Shown here: positions 15,856 through 24,576 of the stretch, one piece after another | Layout of the letters: the number at the start of each line of letters is the position of its first letter | Numbering within the stretch: the stretch's first letter is position 1 | From: Clostridiaceae bacterium | Lineage (GTDB): Bacteria > Bacillota > Clostridia > Oscillospirales > Butyricicoccaceae | Assembly: GCA_009911355.1 (NCBI GenBank) | Contig: QXXE01000002.1 | Span: 62,001-126,000, forward strand | DNA length: 64,000 bases | Reading direction: 5' to 3' | Position numbers and translations under genes: made by a program | The notes under the pieces: model-generated | The model's input: only the letters and a program-made list of their open reading frames with translations | Told to the model about the DNA's origin: nothing | Database searches by the model: none

Positions 15856-16668
15856 TCAGCGGCCCAGAAGGGTGTAGATCGCGTAAGCAACCCCGTCCTC
15901 CGCGTTGCTCTTCGTAGTGAACTGGCACAACTGCTTGATGTCCTCGCGCGCATTCCCCATTGCGACCGGCATCCCCACCGCAAGCAGCATCTCACGGTCG
16001 TTTTCACTGTCGCCGATCGCAATCGCCCGGCTCAGCGTCGTGCCATAACGCTCGCACAGCACGCCCAGCGCACGCCCCTTGTCTACATCAGGCGCAACGA
16101 TTTCAACATTGTCATCCGCCGAGCTCATCAGGCGCAGCCCGCCGACCGGGGCCAGCTGCTGCCGCACAAGCGCAAGCTGCTGCCGGTTCTGCGAACGCGT
16201 GAATACCTTGTCGACCTCAAGATGCTGCTCCGCAACAGCCTCCGCAACCGACGGTACCACGGTTTTCGCAGCAAGGAAGCCCTCGTTGGATTTGTACCGC
16301 CCGAAGGCCATTTCATCATAAGGCGTCATGAACAGTTTTTCGCCGACATAGACCATCGTGGAGAGCCCGTAGCGCTCGCATGCGGCAGCGGCGCGGCAGG
16401 CACTTTCCCAGTGCATGGAACTGCGCCAGAAGCACCGCTCCTCGTCGGCAAGCGAGAGCGCGGCCCCGCCTGCAGTCACCATCTCGTTGTCCGTGCCCAT
16501 CAGGCGGGCAAACTCAGCGGCTTCGCTGCAAATGCGTCCGGTTGAGATGACCACATGCACGCCTTTTGCGCGGGCCCATGCAACGGCTTCGCGGACGGCG
16601 GGATTGACTTGGTTTTGTGGGCTGAGCGCTGTCCCGTCAAGGTCGAGCGCGATCAAATCATACTGCAT
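15856..16668 (-). CDS. Cof-type HAD hydrolase
   Basis: 270 residues of the HAD IIB (Cof) family, phosphatases of sugar phosphates or cofactors. Motif I is LIALDLDGTAL at the start with both aspartates, motif II VVISTGR (about 39-45), and motifs III and IV end in DKGRAL and AIGDSENDREML. The mobile cap lies at about 85-190. AAAGGACAG precedes the ATG. Substrate not predictable. Confidence 0.92.
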   Translation of the reverse strand: MQYDLIALDLDGTALSPQNQVNPAVREAVAWARAKGVHVVISTGRICSEAAEFARLMGTDNEMVTAGGAALSLADEERCFWRSSMHWESACRAAAACERYGLSTMVYVGEKLFMTPYDEMAFGRYKSNEGFLAAKTVVPSVAEAVAEQHLEVDKVFTRSQNRQQLALVRQQLAPVGGLRLMSSADDNVEIVAPDVDKGRALGVLCERYGTTLSRAIAIGDSENDREMLLAVGMPVAMGNAREDIKQLCQFTTKSNAEDGVAYAIYTLLGR

Positions 16669-16694
16669 GTTCTGTCCTTTCGTCGTGCTTTCGG

Positions 16695-16890
16695 GATTTC
16701 CCCGCTGTGGGGTTTCCGCCTCTTGCGAGAGGCGGCCGGGGCTCTGCCCCTGGACCCCGCAATTTTTTCGAGAAAAAATTGAGTAAAAGCTTCACACCGC
16801 CTGCGGGCGGGACGGGGGTTGGAATCGCTGCGCCCTTTCCGCTCCGCGCCAGCCCGCCAGAACGGCGGCGGGCTGGCGCGGTCCCGCTTG
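16695..16890. repeat. family A repeat, copy 6, with flanking hairpin
   Basis: A GC hairpin (GGGGCTCTGCCCC) is followed by the AT hairpin module (CAATTTTTTCGAGAAAAAATTG), GAGTAAAAGCTTCA and CGCCTGCGGGCGGGACGGGG, then a separate hairpin CCAGCCCGCC/GGCGGGCTGG. It lies between the TatD stop and the HAD start. Confidence 0.8.
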
Positions 16891-16895
16891 TGCGG

Positions 16896-17678
16896 TTATT
16901 CGGGGATTCCAAAGAGTTTTTTCCCGTTTTCGGTGGTGGCGCGCGCGACTTCTTCGGCTGGCAGGCCCTTGATTTCCGCGATCGCTTCTACCATGCGGTA
17001 AACGTAGAGGGATGAGTTGCGCTTGCCGCGGAAGGGCTCGGGGGCCATGTACGGCGCGTCGGTTTCCACCATCAGCCGCTCAAGCGGCACGCGGCGCACG
17101 ACCTCAGCCGCTTTTTTTGCGTTTTTGAAGGTCAACACGCCGGTGAACGACAGATAGTAGCCGAGTTCCAGCAGCCGCTGCGCGGTTTCCGCGCTGCCTG
17201 CGTAGCAGTGAAACACGCCATGTACCTTCGGGTACTGTTCGGCAATGGTCAGGCAGTCCAGGTGCGCATCACGGTCGTGTACGATCACCGGCAGCCCCAG
17301 CCGCCCCGCCATACGCATCTGCGCACGGAACAGCTCCTGCTGGCGCTTGCGTTCGGCGGGCTCCTTGCACCAATAGTAGTCAAGGCCGATTTCGCCAACC
17401 GCGCGCACCTTCGGGTGGGCGGCGAGTGCTTCAATCTCGCGCAGTTCTTCCTCGACCTGCTCATCGGGCACGCCTTCTATGTTCTCCGGGTGTATACCGG
17501 CTGCGGCATACACATGCGGGTAGGTGTCGGCGTAGGCGACCGCCTTGCGGCTCGACGCAAGGTCACAGCCAGGGTTCAGCACGAGCCCGACCCCCTCCCC
17601 CGGCAGCGAGCGCAGCAGCTCGTCGCGGTCGCCGTCAAAACGGGAATCGTCATAATGCGCATGGGTATCGAAAAGCAT
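16896..17678 (-). CDS. tatD: TatD-family metal-dependent hydrolase
   Basis: 260 residues of the TatD family, amidohydrolase-fold nucleases that act on 3' DNA ends and, in some species, on D-aminoacyl-tRNA. Ligands are seen in FDTHAHYDD (start), GEIGLDYYW, VIVHDRDAH, FHCYAGS and VETDAPYMAP. The start at 17678 (MLFDTHAH) has AAGGAG upstream; a longer open frame lacks family similarity. It follows the two DUF4177 genes and metG on the same strand; metG and tatD are also neighbours in many Firmicutes, which supports this being one old operon. Confidence 0.94.
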   Translation of the reverse strand: MLFDTHAHYDDSRFDGDRDELLRSLPGEGVGLVLNPGCDLASSRKAVAYADTYPHVYAAAGIHPENIEGVPDEQVEEELREIEALAAHPKVRAVGEIGLDYYWCKEPAERKRQQELFRAQMRMAGRLGLPVIVHDRDAHLDCLTIAEQYPKVHGVFHCYAGSAETAQRLLELGYYLSFTGVLTFKNAKKAAEVVRRVPLERLMVETDAPYMAPEPFRGKRNSSLYVYRMVEAIAEIKGLPAEEVARATTENGKKLFGIPE

Positions 17679-17766
17679 GCTAAATATGCTCCTTGTTAAA
17701 ATTTCATTGCGCGGCAAAGGCGATCCCTTGCCAGCACCTTTTTGCAGCTGCACGAATGCCCGCGGG

Positions 17767-17985
17767 TCATTCCGCATCCTCCGGGCGCTCGAAAATGAGG
17801 TCGTAGGACTCAACCATGCCGTTTGCGCGGGTTTCGAGCGGCACCATCGCCACAAACCGCCATCCCTCCGCCGCGCGGCGGCCGATGATCTCACGATACT
17901 TTTCGGTCGACATCCCGAAGCCCCCGATAGGGCTCCAGCCGTTGCCGCCCACGTCCAGCTTTTCATAAGAATAACGGTAGTTCAT
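17767..17985 (-). CDS. DUF4177-like small protein 2
   Basis: 72 residues. Pattern YRYSYEKLDV, then HTH-free helix REIIGRRAAEGWRFVAMVPLE and end SYDLIFERPEDAE. This is the short beta-alpha-beta plan of DUF4177. The start overlaps the stop of its paralogue upstream, so they are translated together. No function known. Confidence 0.8.
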   Translation of the reverse strand: MNYRYSYEKLDVGGNGWSPIGGFGMSTEKYREIIGRRAAEGWRFVAMVPLETRANGMVESYDLIFERPEDAE

Positions 17986-18200
17986 TTGTCACCCTCCCCG
18001 CAGCCCTGACGCTCAAAGATCAGGTCAATTTCTTTCGGCGCGCCCTCGCCGGTAAAGGTCAGCGGTACCCAGCCCGCATAGCGCCAGCCTTCCGAAAGGT
18101 ACTTGGAAATCACCTCGCGGTGCCCCGCGCCGTCGTTGTTGATAATCCGCCCGCCGCCAACCCGGTAGCGTTCAAATTTACATTCACGTATCACAAACAT
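17982..18200 (-). CDS. DUF4177-like small protein 1
   Basis: 72 residues, paralogous to the next gene: REVISKYLSEGWRYAGWVPL and EIDLIFERQG align with its neighbour. The AAAGGGG site touches the ATG at 18200, while a GTG at 18194 has proper 6-base spacing, so that GTG may be the true start. It lies directly behind the structured element at 18226-18518. Confidence 0.75.
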   Translation of the reverse strand: MFVIRECKFERYRVGGGRIINNDGAGHREVISKYLSEGWRYAGWVPLTFTGEGAPKEIDLIFERQGCGEGDK

Positions 18201-18225
18201 CCCCTTTCCGCAGGCGCGGCCCAGC

Positions 18226-18518
18226 CCCGCGCCGCAGCGCGCATTGAAACGCCGCGAAAGCGGCGGTAAAACCCGGCGACCAGCGCGTCGGGTTTTACAC
18301 CTCTGCCGTAGCGGAGTGTGCCGCGCTCCGCGCGGTGCATGGAGCGCAGGCCGAACCGTCGTGCGCCCCTTCGGGGCGCATCGGCGGAATCCAATCTTCC
18401 TTATTCCCCTAATTCATTCAAAATCCGCAGATTTTGAATGAGGCGCGAACGCGCCAGTCCGCAGATTTTGAATGAGACGCGAACGCGTCAAATTTTGAAT
18501 GAGGCGCGAACGCGCCAG
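18226..18518 (-). ncRNA. candidate structured RNA, copy 1, between metG and the DUF4177 pair
   Basis: Begins at the metG stop. In the minus-strand transcript it shows a GGCGCG/CGCGCC hairpin, repeated three times with compensatory changes (one copy is GACGCG/CGCGTC). Next come helix ATTCAAAATC/GATTTTGAAT (18415-18440), the conserved single-strand stretch GAATTAGGGGAATAAGGAAG, a TGCGCCCC/GGGGCGCA hairpin inside a CCG/CGG stem, and helix GTAAAACCC/GGGTTTTAC (18266-18298). A GCCGC/GCGGC hairpin follows. Copy 2 at 44771-45002 keeps these pairings with different bases. The family is not recognised. Confidence 0.65.
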
Positions 18519-20507
18519 TTAGCACAGTTTACACCCTGCCGGGACTTCATCCCCCAGCATGATAAGGTGCAGCTCTTCGCCGTTTTCGGTGTCGCGTACT
18601 GCCGACAGCAGCATCCCGTTCGATTCCTGTCCCATCATTTTGCGCGGCGCAAGATTCGTGCACGCAACCAGCGTTTTCCCGACCAGCTCCTCCGCTTTAT
18701 AGTGCATCGCAATGCCCGACAGGATTTGCCGCGCTGTGCCCGAGCCGTCGTCAAGCTGGAATTTCAGCAGCTTTTCGCTCTTCTTTACGTTCTCGCACGC
18801 AAGCACCTTGCATACTGTCATTTCGACCTTCGCAAAATCATCGATTGTGATCACGCCTGGGATTTCCGGCTGCTTGTCCGCTTTCTTTTCGGCCTTGTCC
18901 GCCTTCTTGGCTTCCTTTGACGCAGCCTTCTGCGCCTTTTCCTGCTCGTCCTCGATCTCCTTCAGTTTCTTTGGGATGTCAATGCGCCCGAACAGGATGG
19001 ACGCTTCGCCGACCTTCTCCCCGGCCTGCATCCCGTCAAAGCGCTCGAGCGATTCGACCCCGCCATTTTTGGTGTTCAGCTGCGCGAAAATCTTGTCGGA
19101 GGTCTCCGGCAGGAAGGGCTTCAGCATCACCGCCGCAAAGCGGATGCTCTCGAGCAGGTGATACAGCACCGTGCCCAGCCTTGCGCGCTTGCCCTCGTCC
19201 TTCGCGAGCGCCCAGGGCATCGTCTCGTCAATATACTTGTTCGAGCGGCGCAGGAGGGTAAAAATCTCGTCAATCGCGTCGGCGACGCGTAGGCTGTCCA
19301 TCTTTGCTTCGACCTTCGCGGGCAGTGCAAGCGCCATCCCGCGCAGTTCCTCATCGACCGGCTCGCAGTCCGCCGGGGGCTGTATCTCGCCGCCGAAATA
19401 CTTGTGGCTCATCGCGATTGTGCGGTTCACCAGATTGCCAAGCACGTTCGCAAGGTCTGCGTTGATGCGTTCCATCATCAGCTCATGGGTGATCGTGCCG
19501 TCCTGCGCGAAGGGGATTTCATGCAGCACGTAATAGCGCACGGCGTCCACCCCGAACCAGCGGACGAGGTCGTCGGCGTAAATGACGTTGCCGAGCGACT
19601 TGGACATTTTGCCGTCGCCGACCAGCAGCCATGGGTGCCCGAACACCTGCTTGGGCAGCGGTTCGCCGAGCGCCATCAGGAAGATCGGCCAATAGATGGT
19701 ATGGAATCGGATGATATCCTTGCCGATCAGGTGTACGTCGGCGGGCCAGAAGCGCTTGTAATGCTCGTCGTGTGCGCCGTCGGGGTCGTAGCCGCAGAAG
19801 GTGATATAGTTGGAAAGCGCGTCCAGCCAAACGTAGGTGACATGCTTATCGTCGAAGTCGACCGGCACGCCCCAGTTGAACGAGGTGCGCGACACGCACA
19901 GGTCCTGGAGCCCCGGTTTCAGGAAGTTGTTGACCATTTCGTTTTTGCGGCTCTCGGGCTGGATGAAGTTGGGGTGTTCTTCGATGTGCTTCATCAGCTG
20001 GCCGGCGTATTTGCTCATCCGGAAGAAGTAGGCTTCTTCCTCGGCTTCGGTGACCTCGCGCCCGCAGTCGGGGCATTTGCCATCCACCAGCTGGCTGTCG
20101 GTCCAGAACGACTCGCACGGCGTGCAGTATTTGCCCTTATAGGAGCCCTTGTAGATATCGCCCTGCTCGTGCAGCTTGCGGAAGATGGTCTGTATTTTTT
20201 TGCAGTGCATGGGGTCGGTGGTGCGGACGAACTTGTCGTAGGTCGTGTTCATCAGGTCCCAGATATTTTTGATCTGCGCTGCGACGCCGTCCACATACTG
20301 CTGTGGGGTAACGCCTGCGGCTTCGGCCTTCTGCTGGATTTTCTGCCCGTGTTCGTCGGTGCCGGTCTGGAAGTATACGTCGTAGCCGGTCATACGTTTA
20401 TAGCGTGCGATTGCGTCGGCAAGGACGATTTCATAGGTGTTGCCGATGTGCGGTTTTGCCGAGGTGTATGCGATTGCGGTTGATATATAATAGGGTTTCT
20501 TGTCCAT
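18519..20507 (-). CDS. metG: methionyl-tRNA synthetase
   Basis: Charges tRNA-Met. The 662 residues contain the class I signature region AYTSAKPHIGNTYE (HIGH motif), a zinc knuckle (CTPCESF and CPDCG, about 125-150), the GKMSKSLGN loop near 300, and an anticodon domain. After a charged linker rich in Lys and Ala (about 535-565) there is a C-terminal tRNA-binding EMAP-like domain (DFAKVEMTVCKVLA to GDEVPAGCKLC), usual for the dimeric bacterial form. The ATG at 20507 has GGAGG 8 bases upstream. No T-box is visible in the leader. Confidence 0.97.
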   Translation of the reverse strand: MDKKPYYISTAIAYTSAKPHIGNTYEIVLADAIARYKRMTGYDVYFQTGTDEHGQKIQQKAEAAGVTPQQYVDGVAAQIKNIWDLMNTTYDKFVRTTDPMHCKKIQTIFRKLHEQGDIYKGSYKGKYCTPCESFWTDSQLVDGKCPDCGREVTEAEEEAYFFRMSKYAGQLMKHIEEHPNFIQPESRKNEMVNNFLKPGLQDLCVSRTSFNWGVPVDFDDKHVTYVWLDALSNYITFCGYDPDGAHDEHYKRFWPADVHLIGKDIIRFHTIYWPIFLMALGEPLPKQVFGHPWLLVGDGKMSKSLGNVIYADDLVRWFGVDAVRYYVLHEIPFAQDGTITHELMMERINADLANVLGNLVNRTIAMSHKYFGGEIQPPADCEPVDEELRGMALALPAKVEAKMDSLRVADAIDEIFTLLRRSNKYIDETMPWALAKDEGKRARLGTVLYHLLESIRFAAVMLKPFLPETSDKIFAQLNTKNGGVESLERFDGMQAGEKVGEASILFGRIDIPKKLKEIEDEQEKAQKAASKEAKKADKAEKKADKQPEIPGVITIDDFAKVEMTVCKVLACENVKKSEKLLKFQLDDGSGTARQILSGIAMHYKAEELVGKTLVACTNLAPRKMMGQESNGMLLSAVRDTENGEELHLIMLGDEVPAGCKLC

Positions 20508-20543
20508 TCTGTTTTCCTCCATTATTTTTTTGATCCTTTTATT

Positions 20544-20572
20544 ATCATATCCAAAATGAGTACGAAAATCAA
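20544..20572 (-). promoter_or_regulatory. metG promoter
   Basis: On the minus strand TTGATT, 17 bp and TATGAT, ending about 35 bp before the metG start. Confidence 0.65.
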
Positions 20573-20598
20573 GAGGTCATACACAGATATTTCTTTTC

Positions 20599-20944
20599 TG
20601 CGAAAGGGGGAAGGGCACCTATGGTTCCCTTCCCCCTCTCGCGCTCTCCCCATCCCTCCTCCGGGCCGTTTCCGACGTACCGCAAGCCTGCACGTCCCGC
20701 CCCTCCGGGGCGCGCCGCACAAAGGCTTGCAAAGCGGCTGCGGTGTTCCGGGCTTCCGCGGGGGAGGTTTTTTGTTCTGCGTGCCGCCCCCGCTCCCGCT
20801 CGTTACAACCCGTTCCGTGTTTGGCGCAGGGGGGCTTCCTGCGCTGCCGCGCCCGCCTATCACCCGGCGGGCTCCGTTCCTGCTTTGGCTGCGCTGTTTC
20901 GCCCGCCGCCGCCAAAAAGGCGCGGCGGGGCGCACCGCTTGACG
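20599..20944. repeat. 346-bp dispersed repeat R346, copy 1
   Basis: Bounded by TGCGAAAGGGGG on the left and CGCTTGACG on the right. About 97 percent identical by eye to 25493-25839 in inverted orientation. It opens with a long hairpin (GGGGGAAGGG/CCCTTCCCCC) and is very GC-rich, with open frames on all strands that are not conserved between copies as protein. No transposase or terminal repeats are seen. Confidence 0.85.
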
Positions 20945-20970
20945 TCCGGCCGCCGATTGTCCGAAGGGCG

Positions 20971-21573
20971 TCAGGCGCGCGGGCCGTCCTGCGGCGCGAA
21001 TCCCATCGCTGCGCGCACTGCGTCCGCTTTTTCTTTACCGCACAGCATTTCCAGCAGGATAAACGCAACCTCCGGTGCGGTTTCAGGGCCGCAGGAAGTG
21101 ATGACATTGCCGTCCACTGCGAAACGCTTTTTGGTCGTTTTCGCCCCAAACGCGGCAAGCTGCGTTTGCCGCATCGAATCCCCAATATGATAGGTCGTGG
21201 CACGCCGATGCTTGAGAATCCCGCTCTTTCCTAGCGCAAGCGCCGCTGTGCAGACCGACGCAATCGGCTTGCCCTGCCGGTTGAACGCGTCCAGCAGCGT
21301 CAGCAGCTTCCAATGGTACGCCTCCTCGTAGAAGCCGAACGCCTCAAAACCTCCCGGGACAGCAATCGCGTCATATTGGCCGGCTTCCACCTCGTCAACC
21401 GTCCTGTCCATTGTGACCGGCACGCCAAACGTGCTCACAACTGTTTTTTCAAACCCGCAGGTCTCCACCTCGACCGGGCAGCCGAAATTCTCCCTCGCCC
21501 AGCCCAGCACGTCTACAAACGCGCTGAATTCCATCGTTTCAAAGCCCTTTGCGCAAAACAGCAGTACCTTCAT
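20971..21573 (-). CDS. DJ-1/PfpI family protein
   Basis: 200 residues of the DJ-1/PfpI superfamily (ThiJ-like). The nucleophile cysteine lies in IASVCTAALALG (about 108), the acidic partner in FCAKGFETMEF near the N terminus, and the fold ends in AFILLEMLCG. Members include glyoxalases, deglycase-like proteins and chaperones, so the activity is open. ATG 21573 is preferred over a TTG one codon earlier because GGAGGG is well spaced. Single gene. Confidence 0.92.
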   Translation of the reverse strand: MKVLLFCAKGFETMEFSAFVDVLGWARENFGCPVEVETCGFEKTVVSTFGVPVTMDRTVDEVEAGQYDAIAVPGGFEAFGFYEEAYHWKLLTLLDAFNRQGKPIASVCTAALALGKSGILKHRRATTYHIGDSMRQTQLAAFGAKTTKKRFAVDGNVITSCGPETAPEVAFILLEMLCGKEKADAVRAAMGFAPQDGPRA

Positions 21574-21650
21574 CAATAACCCTCCGTTCCTGAATTACCG
21601 CCATTATAATACGCCTTTGGACGGAAGTCAAGCCGCTGCCTCCCCGGCGT

Positions 21651-22976
21651 TTACGCGCTCATTTTGGCAATCTCCGTGCCGGTATAATAATGCGTCAGGA
21701 TATCCTGATAGGTGCTTCCCTGCTCCGCAAGGTATTTCGCCCCGTACTGGCTCAGACCTACCCCGTGCCCATAGCCGACCGTATGGAAAGAAATGCTGTT
21801 TTCATCAATCGTCAGGCTGAAATTTGCCGAATTCAGCCCCAGCACCGTCCGCAGATCCGTCCCCCGCACCTGCACCCCTCCCATTGTGCAGACGATCACC
21901 GAACCCGCCCCACTGCGCGTGGACGCGCTGAACCAGCGCTTCGGGTCCCCGCTCAAGTCGGCTTCCGGATAGCTCTCCCGGATCTTTGCCCGGAATTCGT
22001 CAAAGGTCATGCGCACCGTCCCTTCATATTTACTGCACGCCGACCCGCCCGGGCTCGCGACACTCTGCAAATACGGGATGTCCGTCCCCCAGATATCCTT
22101 TGCCGACTCGGTACGCGCAGCGCTTGCCGCATGGAACACCGCAACGATCGGTTCCCTATCCTTTGTCACAATCTCCCCCGCCGTGTCCTGCACCGCCTTC
22201 CGGATAATCCCGGTATTCGTGCCTGCATCCTCGCCCCAGCGCCCCGACGCCGCCGCAGCCAGGTCGATATACGCCGCGCAGTGGGTATAATCGTCGCATA
22301 CGTCCGCGTCCCGGTGCTGCATCGGCCTGCCCGCTTTCGCCTTATATACCGCATAAGTACGCGCGGCAACCGCCTGCGCCCGGATGGCTTCCTCCGGGAA
22401 ATCCGGCGAAATCTCAGCCGCAACCACCCCTTCTACATAGGTTTCAAGCGGCATCGTCCTGACTTCCCCGCCAGTGAGCACCGCGATCTCGCCCCCTGCC
22501 GCTACTTCCCGTCCTTCTGAGTTGATGTCAACCCCTGCCGCAAGGCCGGCGCTCCCACCACCCTGCGCGCCTCCGCTTTGCACGCTGCCTGTCCGCACAC
22601 TGCCCGTTGTCCCGGCGGTACTCCATACCGAGCTCGTCCCGCCTGCACCCCAGCCTGTGCCAGACGCGCCCGCCTGAACGCCTGTCCCCGCGTTGTTAAT
22701 GTTGTCGTATGGATTGCCGGTATCAGAACCGGAAACCTGTCCGCTGGCGGGCAGCGCGCCGCCCGCCGTCCCGGAACCGCCCACAGCCGCAGCCCCGTTC
22801 CCATTTACATTTCCATTTTCCTCCCCATTCCCGCTGCTTTCATCCATTTCTGCATGGACGGAAAGCATATCTTTCGCGCCGCCGGTGCCGGAACCCCCAG
22901 CGTAAACCCGGTATCCGACCGGCAGCAAATAGATGATAAGCAGCAGCAGCGCCCCAGTGCCCAGCATTTTCTTCAT
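21651..22976 (-). CDS. spoIID: SpoIID/LytB-type peptidoglycan lytic protein
   Basis: 441 residues. An N-terminal membrane helix (about 7-26) is followed by a low-complexity Gly/Ser/Thr/Asn linker (about 28-165) and the SpoIID domain. That domain shows LETYVEGVVAAEISPDFPEEA with the catalytic-type Glu, QAVAARTY, FHAASAARTESA, YLQSVASPG, and the C-terminal GYGHGVGLSQYGA followed by ILTHYYTGT. SpoIID cleaves glycan strands during forespore engulfment. This points to a spore former, although linkers this long are unusual and a cell-wall amidase enhancer (LytB) is an alternative. Confidence 0.88.
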   Translation of the reverse strand: MKKMLGTGALLLLIIYLLPVGYRVYAGGSGTGGAKDMLSVHAEMDESSGNGEENGNVNGNGAAAVGGSGTAGGALPASGQVSGSDTGNPYDNINNAGTGVQAGASGTGWGAGGTSSVWSTAGTTGSVRTGSVQSGGAQGGGSAGLAAGVDINSEGREVAAGGEIAVLTGGEVRTMPLETYVEGVVAAEISPDFPEEAIRAQAVAARTYAVYKAKAGRPMQHRDADVCDDYTHCAAYIDLAAAASGRWGEDAGTNTGIIRKAVQDTAGEIVTKDREPIVAVFHAASAARTESAKDIWGTDIPYLQSVASPGGSACSKYEGTVRMTFDEFRAKIRESYPEADLSGDPKRWFSASTRSGAGSVIVCTMGGVQVRGTDLRTVLGLNSANFSLTIDENSISFHTVGYGHGVGLSQYGAKYLAEQGSTYQDILTHYYTGTEIAKMSA

Positions 22977-23028
22977 TTTTGAACCTCATTTCCGTGAAAC
23001 TCTTGTATAATATTCTTTCGCCTTTGAT

Positions 23029-23057
23029 TTGACATTTTTGCAGGATTGCGGTACACT
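23029..23057 (+). promoter_or_regulatory. citrate synthase promoter
   Basis: TTGACA, 17 bp, TACACT. AAAGGAG and the ATG follow about 40 bp later. Confidence 0.75.
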
Positions 23058-23096
23058 TAATTCATAATGAAATTTCCCTCACCGAAAGGAGTCTAT

Positions 23097-24461
23097 ATGA
23101 ATAGTGCACCAGATTACATCAAAGACGAGTTATTAGAAAGCATATGCGCGAACTACCGGGAAAATAACCAGATCCGCAATGAGCTTTTCACGCGGTACGG
23201 GGTGAAGCGCGGGCTGCGCAACTCTGACGGCACAGGCGTGCTGGCAGGCATTACCAAGCTGGGCAATGTCCACGGCTACGTGCTCAACGAAGGCGAGCGC
23301 GAGCCCATTCACGGACGGTTGACCTATCGCGGCTATGATATTTTCGACCTGCTTCTCGGGTTCCAGAGCGAGGACCGGTTCGGCTTTGAAGAAGTAGGCT
23401 ATCTTCTCCTCTGCGGCGCGCTTCCGACCAAAAGCCAGCTGCTGGACTTCCAAGAAACGATCGGGCATGAGCGCGAGCTGCCGGATAATTTCACAGAGGA
23501 TATCATTATGCGCGCGCCAAGCCGCGACCTGATGAACAAGCTGGCAAGCGCGACGCTGTCGCTGTATTCTTATGACCCGAACCCGGACGACCTGTCGCTG
23601 GAAAACCTGATGCGGCAGGGGATCAGCCTGATGGCGAAATACCCGGTAATCATTTCGCACGCCTACCAGGCCAAGCGGCGCTATTTCGACAATGCGTCCA
23701 TGTATCTGCACGTACCCGATTTCAGCAAATCGACGGCGGAAAACATTTTGGGGCTCATCCGCTCGGACGGGGTATATTCGCACGAGGAAGCAACGCTGCT
23801 TGACCGGTGCCTGATTCTGCACGCGGAGCACGGCGGCGGCAATAACTCGGCGTTCACAGCGCGGGTGACCTCTTCGTCGGGCACAGATACCTATTCGTCG
23901 ATCGCGGCGGCGGTTTCGTCGCTCAAGGGGCCGCGGCACGGCGGCGCGAACCTGAAGGTTGCGGATATGATGGACGATATCAAGGAAAACGTGGACGACT
24001 GGGAAGATGATGACGAGCTGTACGCGCACCTGTGCAAGCTGCTGCGCGGCGAAGCCGGGGACGGTTCCGGGCTGATTTACGGCATGGGCCATGCGATCTA
24101 TACCTTGAGCGACCCGCGCGCGGTTGCGCTCAAGAGCGCGGCGCGGCCGCTTGCCGAACAGAAGGGGCTGCTGGATGAATTTGCGCTGCTGGAATCGGTA
24201 GAACGGCTGAGCCCGCGCGCATTTGAAGATGTGCGGGGGCTGGACAAGCCGCTGTGCGCGAATGTCGACCTGTATTCCGGGTTTGTCTATAAGATGCTGG
24301 GCATCCCGCGGGAGATGTTTACGCCCCTGTTCGCGACGGCGCGTATTGTGGGGTGGATGGCCCACCGGCTGGAGGAAATCACAACCGGCGGACGGATTAT
24401 CCGCCCGGCATATAAGCCGCTGTCGCGCCGCACGGAATATGTGCAGCTGGCAAACCGCTGA
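23097..24461 (+). CDS. citrate synthase
   Basis: 454 residues of the citrate/2-methylcitrate synthase family, condensing acetyl-CoA and oxaloacetate. Residues GEREPIHGRLTYRGYDI (about 75-91), HAEHGGGNNSAF with the catalytic His, LKGPRHGGAN, GMGHAIYTLSDPRA and the Asp/Arg end (DLYSGFVYKMLGI) are all present. It is longer at the N terminus than the E. coli type, like the form of several Clostridia. The ATG at 23097 follows AAAGGAG. In an anaerobe it likely feeds 2-oxoglutarate and glutamate synthesis; gdhA is nearby. Confidence 0.94.
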   Translation: MNSAPDYIKDELLESICANYRENNQIRNELFTRYGVKRGLRNSDGTGVLAGITKLGNVHGYVLNEGEREPIHGRLTYRGYDIFDLLLGFQSEDRFGFEEVGYLLLCGALPTKSQLLDFQETIGHERELPDNFTEDIIMRAPSRDLMNKLASATLSLYSYDPNPDDLSLENLMRQGISLMAKYPVIISHAYQAKRRYFDNASMYLHVPDFSKSTAENILGLIRSDGVYSHEEATLLDRCLILHAEHGGGNNSAFTARVTSSSGTDTYSSIAAAVSSLKGPRHGGANLKVADMMDDIKENVDDWEDDDELYAHLCKLLRGEAGDGSGLIYGMGHAIYTLSDPRAVALKSAARPLAEQKGLLDEFALLESVERLSPRAFEDVRGLDKPLCANVDLYSGFVYKMLGIPREMFTPLFATARIVGWMAHRLEEITTGGRIIRPAYKPLSRRTEYVQLANR

Positions 24462-24472
24462 AGCCGCAAAGC

Positions 24473-24520
24473 TGCTTTGGACCGGCATGGCGGTATAAAC
24501 CCGGCGCAGCCGGTCCAAGC
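24473..24520 (+). terminator. hairpin after citrate synthase
   Basis: TTGGACCGGC pairs with GCCGGTCCAA around a 22-base loop. There is no strong T-run, so termination is uncertain. Confidence 0.4.
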
Positions 24521-24576
24521 TATCTGTAAATTGCAATTATATTTTTCATAAATTCTGAGCGAAAAGAGGTACGACA

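Noticed and set aside
20621-21190. Open frames through the 346-bp repeat
   Set aside because: Frames differ between the two copies and show no conserved protein, so the repeat is treated as non-coding.
23133-24536. 467-codon open frame opposite citrate synthase
   Set aside because: Arises from high GC at third positions; no ribosome site and no family resemblance.
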